From an uncultured Altererythrobacter sp. (lineage in GTDB: Bacteria > Pseudomonadota > Alphaproteobacteria > Sphingomonadales > Sphingomonadaceae): 6,406 nucleotides of DNA. Each line of letters starts with the position of its first letter. Position 1 is the stretch's first letter. The position numbers and the translations under genes are program-made. The stretch spans positions 1-6,406 of the forward strand of contig CALLIO010000059.1 of NCBI GenBank assembly GCA_938009055.1, given 5' to 3'. Of this stretch, positions 1 to 6,406 are shown piece after piece. The notes under the pieces were generated by a model that ran no database searches, was not told where the DNA came from, and worked only from the letters and a program-made list of their open reading frames with translations.

Positions 1-1483
1 GGTCTCAGGCAGGCTCAATGCGATAGACGAAAATGCTGCGCGATCTTCCAAGGAACGGATGGAAGGGCTGTTCAAAGAAGCCAACCGTTTCGACGAAATT
101 CTGGCCGCGCGCGATGTCAAATTCGAAGAGGAAATGCTCGCACGACAGGAGCGCTTCGACAAACGCGAAAACGACGCCATTGCGCAAATGGAAGCGCGTC
201 TAATTTCGCTCGACAACACGCTCAATGAGAAGGCCGAAGAGCACATCGCCCAATCGGCAAAGATTGCCGAACAGGGCGAGAAGATCGCGCAATCCATGTT
301 TGAGTTCAACTCGCTGATCGAAACCGCTGGGGTATTGTCAGAGAAGGCGAAAGACCAATTCTCAGCAAGCTTGCAGGGTCTTGCCAGCCAGATCCACGAA
401 AGCGAGGAGAAGCTCGCCCAAACAAAGCAATCGCTTGGCACTCTAACCGAGGACGGCATTCGCCTGCTCGAGATTATCCAGTCTGGCGCCCAGCACAGCC
501 GCGAAGATTTGCCCGCTGCGATTGAGGAAGCTTCTGGAAGACTGACTCAAGTGGAAGAACGCACGATCTTGCTCAATTCGATGATGGAGCAGTCCAACAA
601 TCTGGGCGACAAATTGTCCGACTACCTCGTCACTTCAAAAACGAAGGTCGAAGAACTTGATGACTCGATTCAACAGGCCAGTGCAAACCTTGCAGAAAGC
701 AACGAGCAACATCTGGCGGAATTGCGCACTCTCAAAGGAGAGGTCGAGAGGTTGGGCGAGGAAAGCACAAGCATTGCGGTCAAGACGCAGGATCACCTCA
801 CCGCCGCAATCCGGCAGCTCGATAGCGCTGCGAAATCCGCCTTTGCCTCGCTCGACACTGGGCTTGAGCAGGGTCTGAAGAACTCTGCTGACGCGATCAG
901 TGCCAATGCCGTGAGTGCGATCGAGCAATCGATCCAAAACCAAACCGAAGAGGCAATGGCACGCCTGCAGGAAGCAGCTGACAATGCCGCCCTCGCCGGT
1001 CGCGAAACCACCGTGCAGTTGCGCGATCAACTCGCGAAAGTGAACGAGCTTGCGGGCAATCTCGAACAACGCGCAGCACGCGCACGCGAGGTCGCTGAAG
1101 AAAAGGTCGACAATGATTTTGCGCGACGCATGGCGCTCATCACCGAAAGCCTCAATTCCAATGCTATCGACATTTCCAAGTCGCTATCAAGTGATGTGTC
1201 GGATACGGCTTGGGCCGCATACCTCAAGGGTGATCGAGGTATCTTTACCCGCCGCGCGGTCAAGTTGGTCGACAATACCGAAGCGAAAGAGTTGACAGAG
1301 CTATACGAAAAAGACGATAATTTCCGCGAGCATGTGAACCGCTTCATCCATGATTTCGAAGGTATGCTGCGCTCTGTCTTGTCGACCCGCGATGGCAATG
1401 CGTTGGGCGTTACGGTGCTGGGTTCAGATATGGGCAAGCTCTATGTCGCGCTCGCACAAGCGACCGACCGGCTCCGCAATTAG
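1..1483 (+). CDS. Large coiled-coil protein of unknown function with a C-terminal globular domain (5' end outside window)
   Basis: The reading frame is open from base 2 with no stop before the first ATG at 59, and the codons before that ATG already read as the same charged helical protein, so the true start lies to the left of the window. Numbering from Met at 59, residues 1 to about 350 are almost entirely predicted helix, rich in Glu, Gln, Ala, Lys and Ser with heptad-like hydrophobic spacing and very few Pro: a long coiled coil. Residues about 354-474 differ in composition and look like a compact domain, with recognisable stretches SDTAWAAYLKGDRG (381-394), HVNRFIHDFE (425-434) and SDMGKLYVALAQ (456-467). 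I recall similar C-termini in sphingomonad proteins annotated loosely as ATPase or kinesin-like, but no Walker motif or catalytic signature is visible. No signal peptide or membrane segment appears in the visible part. A scaffold or filament role is possible but only inferred. It ends with TAG, convergent with the neighbouring operon. Confidence 0.85.
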   Translation, partial: VSGRLNAIDENAARSSKERMEGLFKEANRFDEILAARDVKFEEEMLARQERFDKRENDAIAQMEARLISLDNTLNEKAEEHIAQSAKIAEQGEKIAQSMFEFNSLIETAGVLSEKAKDQFSASLQGLASQIHESEEKLAQTKQSLGTLTEDGIRLLEIIQSGAQHSREDLPAAIEEASGRLTQVEERTILLNSMMEQSNNLGDKLSDYLVTSKTKVEELDDSIQQASANLAESNEQHLAELRTLKGEVERLGEESTSIAVKTQDHLTAAIRQLDSAAKSAFASLDTGLEQGLKNSADAISANAVSAIEQSIQNQTEEAMARLQEAADNAALAGRETTVQLRDQLAKVNELAGNLEQRAARAREVAEEKVDNDFARRMALITESLNSNAIDISKSLSSDVSDTAWAAYLKGDRGIFTRRAVKLVDNTEAKELTELYEKDDNFREHVNRFIHDFEGMLRSVLSTRDGNALGVTVLGSDMGKLYVALAQATDRLRN

Positions 1484-1515
1484 GTTGCCTTGGCGTTATT
1501 CTGCGCCGAACAACC
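1483..1515. terminator. Weak imperfect inverted repeat at the convergent junction
   Basis: GGTTG (1483-1487) can pair with CAACC (1511-1515), and GGCG (1492-1495) with CGCC (1504-1507), around an 8-base loop, with a short mismatched section between the two stem parts. It spans the 12-base gap between two convergent genes, where a bidirectional terminator would be useful. No T-run follows on either strand and the structure runs into the end of the DUF1467-type gene, so it may well be chance. Termination here could instead be Rho-dependent. Confidence 0.2.
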
Positions 1516-1773
1516 CGGCCATGAAGTTCACGTCGTCAACCCCGATCCAGCCATTGATATAGTTGAGCACATATAGCGTGGTTAGCGCAATGGCGCTGAT
1601 CGTCGCGCGCAGGACAAGCCGCCCTGGCTTAAAGTTTACCGGCGCGCTATCGGCTTGCCCCGCGACCTTAGGAACGCCGGCTTCCTCATGCGTCTTGACG
1701 CCAAAGGGCAGCATGACAAATGCCGTCATCACCCAGATCAGCAGATAGATCGCAAGAACCGAAGTCCACTCCA

Positions 1774-1774
<1 letters not shown>
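1496..1774 (-). CDS. DUF1467-type small membrane protein (92 aa)
   Basis: This is a short inner-membrane protein with two hydrophobic segments, about residues 5-24 and 55-74, joined by a polar loop. The loop carries LPFGVKTHEEAG (22-33) and GQADSAP (39-45), which match what I know of the alphaproteobacterial DUF1467 family; the function of that family is unknown. The length is normal for the family and the gene looks intact. The ATG shares its A with the last base of the rnj stop codon (TAATG), and a good GGGAGA ribosome-binding site lies 9 bases upstream inside the end of rnj, so it is probably translated in step with RNase J. It is the last gene of the chain, facing the coiled-coil gene across 12 bases. 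Confident as a real gene; the family assignment is from motif memory. Confidence 0.9.
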
Positions 1775-3429
<1,655 letters not shown>

Positions 3430-3439
3430 AAGAGTGGGG

Positions 3440-4216
3440 TTATCCGTTCGCGCGTTCGGCGAGGATCGCGAGGCCGTTGATCGTCAAATCAGCGTCAACA
3501 TGGTCGAAAATTTCGGTCTGGTCATCGAACAGGATGGCAAGGCCGCCAGTAGCGACGACCTTAGCCGGACGCCCGATTTCAGCGCGCATCCGCTCGATCA
3601 GCCCTTCCATCATCGCGACATGGGCCCAAAAGATGCCGATCAGCATCTGGTCTTCGGTGTTGCGGCCGATGACGCTGTCGCTTTCCGGCGCGCGGATCGC
3701 GATGCGCGGGAGCTTGGCGGTCTTGCCCACCAGCGCGTCGAGCGAAAGGTTGATGCCGGGCGCAATTACGCCGCCCTTGTACGTGCCGTTGAAATCAATC
3801 GCCTCCAGCTTGGTGGCGGTACCAAAGTCCACAACAATCAAATCACCGCCATATTGGTCATGCGCGGCCAAAATATTGAGCGCGCGGTCGGCACCAAGCG
3901 AGCTTGGTTGGTCGACATCGGCGGTAAAGGGCCATGCGGCCTTCCCCTCGCCCGCAATCAGCGGGGTAATGGCGAAATACTTCTCGCTCAAAACGGTAAG
4001 ATTGTGATTGGCACGCGGAACGACTGAGGCGAATATGATCGCCTTGATATCTTCGCGCTTCACGCCCTCGATTTCGAGAAGTTGTAGCAGCCACACGGCA
4101 TATTCATCGCCCGTCCGGCGCGGATCGGTCGCAATGCGCCAGCGTGCCTTGATCTCGCGCCCTTCGAACAGCGCAAAGACGACATTGGTGTTCCCGACAT
4201 CGGCGGCTAACAGCAT
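3440..4216 (-). CDS. coaX: Type III pantothenate kinase
   Basis: CoaX phosphorylates pantothenate with ATP, the first step of coenzyme A synthesis; type III enzymes belong to the ASKHA/acetate-kinase-like fold and are not inhibited by CoA. At 258 residues it is of normal length. Visible motifs are the N-terminal phosphate loop DVGNTN (6-11), GADRA (108-112) with catalytic Asp110, DFGTAT (130-135), the glycine-rich GGVIAPG (148-154) and TGGLA (223-227). One oddity: the residue after DFGTAT is Lys136 (codon AAG at 3809-3811), followed by Leu-Glu, where the family usually has Thr followed by a hydrophobic or aromatic residue. The rest of the protein is well conserved, so it is probably functional. 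The ATG lies one base after the biotin ligase stop (TGA-G-ATG), with an AGGGA site inside that upstream gene, so translational coupling is likely. Confidence 0.96.
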   Translation of the reverse strand: MLLAADVGNTNVVFALFEGREIKARWRIATDPRRTGDEYAVWLLQLLEIEGVKREDIKAIIFASVVPRANHNLTVLSEKYFAITPLIAGEGKAAWPFTADVDQPSSLGADRALNILAAHDQYGGDLIVVDFGTATKLEAIDFNGTYKGGVIAPGINLSLDALVGKTAKLPRIAIRAPESDSVIGRNTEDQMLIGIFWAHVAMMEGLIERMRAEIGRPAKVVATGGLAILFDDQTEIFDHVDADLTINGLAILAERANG

Positions 4217-4217
4217 C

Positions 4218-4937
4218 TCAACTTCCCTGGCTAATCACAATATCGCCCACATGGACGCTGCGGCTCGACCCGTCTGCCAAGCGTATCTGCAATGAACCAT
4301 TTGCATCCAGCCCGTCAAACTTTCCAAGCACAACTTCTCCCGATGGGTCATGTGCGCTGATCGACGTGCCGATGGGGTGGGCACAGGCGAGCCAACGGCG
4401 GATCAACGTCTCGAGACCAAAAGTGCGCCAGCGTTCAAGCTCGGCATCGAAGCTTTTGGCAAGAGCACGCGCGAAAGTTTCGAGCTCGGGCGGTGCGGTC
4501 GCATGGGCCAGTGCAGTCGTCTCGCGGTCAGGCAATTTGGGCGCAGCGCGCAAGTTCACGCCAATCCCCACGACAACGCTTTGCTCGTGCCGTTCCAGCA
4601 GGATGCCAGCCAATTTCGCTCCGCCCAAAAGCAGATCGTTGGGCCATTTGAGTTGGAGTGCGGTTGGCTCGGGAATGATCGGCAGCACCGCTTCATACAG
4701 CGCAAGCCCCGCCATCAGCGCTAGCGTATGCGCAGGTGGCCCTTGATCGCTGATATGCACGACGGTCGAGCCCATGAAATTACCCGCGCCATCGAACCAA
4801 TCTCGGCCCTGCCGCCCGCGCCCGGCGCTTTGCCGGTTGGCGATCAGCCAGTCACCCTCACCCACGCGTTCATGCCTGGCGAGCCGGCGAAGCAAATCTG
4901 CATTGGTGGAGCCGGTTTCTTCGACGGTTTCAATCAC
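4218..4937 (-). CDS. birA: Biotin--[acetyl-CoA-carboxylase] ligase, class I (no DNA-binding domain)
   Basis: This cytoplasmic enzyme makes biotinyl-AMP and transfers biotin to the carrier lysine of carboxylases such as AccB. Its 239 residues show the catalytic domain directly from the N-terminus: TGSTN (8-12), the biotinyl-AMP loop AGRGRQGRDW (38-47), KWPNDLLL (97-104), KLAGILLE (108-115) with the conserved Lys108, and GIGVN (124-128). A small SH3-like C-terminal domain follows (about 187-237). The N-terminal helix-turn-helix of E. coli BirA is absent, so this is a ligase without repressor function. The start is GTG at 4937: the upstream in-frame stretch back to a TAG at 4989-4991 has no other usable start codon. 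No good Shine-Dalgarno precedes it, and it lies 13 bases after the nuoN stop, so expression probably depends on read-through translation from nuoN. The birA name is used by family; bplA would also fit. Confidence 0.95.
   Translation of the reverse strand: MIETVEETGSTNADLLRRLARHERVGEGDWLIANRQSAGRGRQGRDWFDGAGNFMGSTVVHISDQGPPAHTLALMAGLALYEAVLPIIPEPTALQLKWPNDLLLGGAKLAGILLERHEQSVVVGIGVNLRAAPKLPDRETTALAHATAPPELETFARALAKSFDAELERWRTFGLETLIRRWLACAHPIGTSISAHDPSGEVVLGKFDGLDANGSLQIRLADGSSRSVHVGDIVISQGS
4224..4228 (-). promoter_or_regulatory. Ribosome-binding site of coaX
   Basis: The minus strand reads AGGGA, then 7 bases to the coaX ATG at 4216. The site lies in the last codons of the biotin ligase gene. 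It is a moderate Shine-Dalgarno match at good spacing and supports the chosen start. Confidence 0.5.
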
Positions 4938-4950
4938 GCCGGAAACGCGA

Positions 4951-6406
4951 TCAAAGCCCTGCGAACAATACGCTTGCCGCTTTGTCTGCTAGATCGCCCA
5001 AAGACGGTGTCAGCAGGAAACCAAGCGGCGAGATTATCACAGAAGTGATGAGCAGGATGACCCAATGCGATGCCGGGCTGCTGCCCTTCACCACTTCGGC
5101 ATTGTCATCGAACATGATGATCTTGCAGACCTTGAGATAATAAAATGCGCCAATCACGCTGGCCGCGATACCAATGGCGGCAAGCGCGATCATGTCAGCC
5201 TCAACCGCAGCCTGGAATACGACAAACTTGCCCCAGAAGCCGAACAATGGCGGAATGCCTGCAAGGCTTAGCATCAGGAAGAACAGGCACCATGCGAGAA
5301 GTGGCTTTGTGCGGTTGAGCCCTGCCAGATCGGCAATATTCTCGACCAGATTGCCCTCGTCATCCTTGAGCATCAGCACCGCGACCCAGCTACCCAACGT
5401 CATCGCAATGTAGATCCAGAGATAAACCAGCATACCCGACACGCCCGCAACCGTTCCTGTCGCAAGGCCAATCAAAATAAAGCCGACATTGTTGATCGAG
5501 GAATAGGCGAGCAGGCGCTTGATATTCTCTTGCCCGATTGCGCCCAGCGCGCCGACCACGATCGAGGCGATAGCCATGAAGATCACGACTTGCTGCCACG
5601 CGCCCAATTGTCCGCCGAACGCTTCAATCGCGACCCGCGCTGTAAGCGCGACGGCAGCGACTTTCGGCGCGGTTGCGAAGAAGGCTGTGACGGGCGTTGG
5701 CGCGCCCTCATACACATCCGGCGTCCACATGTGGAACGGCACTGCGGCGATCTTGAAGGCAAGCCCAGCGAGCACCAAAATCACACCGAACAATGCGCCC
5801 GTTGCCATCTCGCCCGAAATCGCTTGCGATACGGCGGCATAACTCGTCGCGCCGGTAAAGCCATAGAGCAAGCTCATGCCGTAAAGCAGAATGCCCGAGG
5901 CAAGACCGCCAAGCACGAAATATTTCAGACCCGCCTCAGCCGACTTGCTGTCATTGCGCAGGATCGACGCAAGCACGTAGGCCGCGAGTGAATTCAGCTC
6001 CAAACCTACGTAGAGCGTCAGGAAATCGCCAGCAGAAACCATAATGCTCATGCCGACACTGGCAAAGAGCACCAGCACTGAATATTCTGAGCGCATCGCG
6101 CGCAAATGGCCGAAATAGGCAGGCGCCACGAACAAACATCCAATGCCCGCCAGATAGATCAGCGCCTTGGCAAAAGCAGCGTAGGAATCGGCCCGGAACA
6201 GCCCTCCAAACGCTTCCTGCGTTGGCCCCATCAATCCGTCGTGCAGCACCGGCACCAATTGGATACCCGCAGCAAACAGCGCTGCAGCTGCAATCCAAGC
6301 GATAGGACGCGCGATCTTGTCGCCGCCCCAAGCGCTGGCGAGCAGCAGCACAAGGCCGGTGACCGTCAGTGTCAATTCCGGCGCAATCAGCGCCAAGGAA
6401 GCTGCA
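4951..6406 (-). CDS. nuoN: NADH-quinone oxidoreductase subunit N (5' end just outside window)
   Basis: NuoN is one of the three antiporter-like membrane subunits of respiratory complex I and carries one proton channel. Numbering from the Leu codon (TTG) at 6394-6396, about 14 hydrophobic helices are spread over 481 residues. Key residues sit where expected: Glu133 in GLELNS (helix 5), Lys215 in FKIAAVPFHMW (helix 7), Lys245 in APK (helix 8) and Lys390 in GFWGK (helix 12), close to E. coli NuoN Glu133, Lys217, Lys247 and Lys395. The signature TPDVYEGAPTPVTAF spans 225-239. The frame stays open through three further codons (Ala-Ala-Ser) to the right edge, and NuoN proteins usually have a few residues before this SLALIAPEL segment, so the TTG is an internal leucine and the true start is probably only a few codons beyond 6406. 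It ends in TGA at 4951. The rest of the nuo operon should lie upstream, outside the window. Confidence 0.97.
   Translation of the reverse strand, partial: AASLALIAPELTLTVTGLVLLLASAWGGDKIARPIAWIAAAALFAAGIQLVPVLHDGLMGPTQEAFGGLFRADSYAAFAKALIYLAGIGCLFVAPAYFGHLRAMRSEYSVLVLFASVGMSIMVSAGDFLTLYVGLELNSLAAYVLASILRNDSKSAEAGLKYFVLGGLASGILLYGMSLLYGFTGATSYAAVSQAISGEMATGALFGVILVLAGLAFKIAAVPFHMWTPDVYEGAPTPVTAFFATAPKVAAVALTARVAIEAFGGQLGAWQQVVIFMAIASIVVGALGAIGQENIKRLLAYSSINNVGFILIGLATGTVAGVSGMLVYLWIYIAMTLGSWVAVLMLKDDEGNLVENIADLAGLNRTKPLLAWCLFFLMLSLAGIPPLFGFWGKFVVFQAAVEADMIALAAIGIAASVIGAFYYLKVCKIIMFDDNAEVVKGSSPASHWVILLITSVIISPLGFLLTPSLGDLADKAASVLFAGL

Noticed and set aside
59..61. ATG at 59 as the true start of the coiled-coil gene
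   Set aside because: The frame is open upstream to the window edge and encodes similar helical sequence (from Gly-Arg-Leu-Asn-Ala onward), so 59 is most likely an internal Met.
635..1069. Open frame of 144 codons on the - strand within the coiled-coil gene
   Set aside because: It is opposite a continuous coiled-coil frame with sensible composition; no family is recognisable in the antisense product.
5530..5991. Open frame of 153 codons on the + strand within nuoN
   Set aside because: It is antisense to conserved NuoN helices; the Arg/His-rich translation is typical of shadow frames.
6394..6396. TTG as the start codon of nuoN
   Set aside because: It falls within the conserved SLALIAPEL segment and the frame continues to the right edge; NuoN proteins normally start a few residues earlier.

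Overview
The window looks like ordinary chromosome from an alphaproteobacterium, most likely Sphingomonadales and perhaps Erythrobacteraceae. Three things point there: the style of the encoded proteins, the presence of RNase J and a DUF1467-type small membrane protein, and the chain of nuoN, a biotin ligase gene, coaX, rnj and the DUF1467 gene. The taxonomic placement rests on memory of these families and their gene order, not on any search.

Layout, left to right. Positions 1-1483 (+ strand) hold the 3' part of a long coiled-coil protein gene of unknown function; its frame is open at the left edge, so its start lies outside the window. After a 12-base convergent gap, everything from 1496 to 6406 is one tightly packed minus-strand gene chain. 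In transcription order (right to left) it is nuoN (complex I subunit N, missing only its first few codons at the right edge), a biotin--protein ligase (birA-like), coaX (type III pantothenate kinase), rnj (ribonuclease J) and a small two-helix DUF1467-type membrane protein. The gaps are 13, 1 and 10 bases, and the last junction overlaps by one base (TAATG). There is no room for internal intergenic promoters, so the set is probably one transcript continuing from an upstream nuo operon, with translation partly coupled.

Functionally the chain joins respiration (NuoN, proton pumping by NADH:quinone oxidoreductase), cofactor metabolism (biotin attachment to acetyl-CoA carboxylase and similar enzymes; the first step of CoA synthesis) and RNA decay (RNase J). 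All five minus-strand genes appear intact and keep their key motifs. One point needs checking: CoaX has Lys where the nucleotide-binding DxGTA motif is normally followed by Thr.

I see no mobile element, CRISPR array, tRNA, rRNA, phage gene or defence system. The least explained part of the window is the coiled-coil protein with its well-formed C-terminal domain. No stretch over 300 bases lacks a gene.
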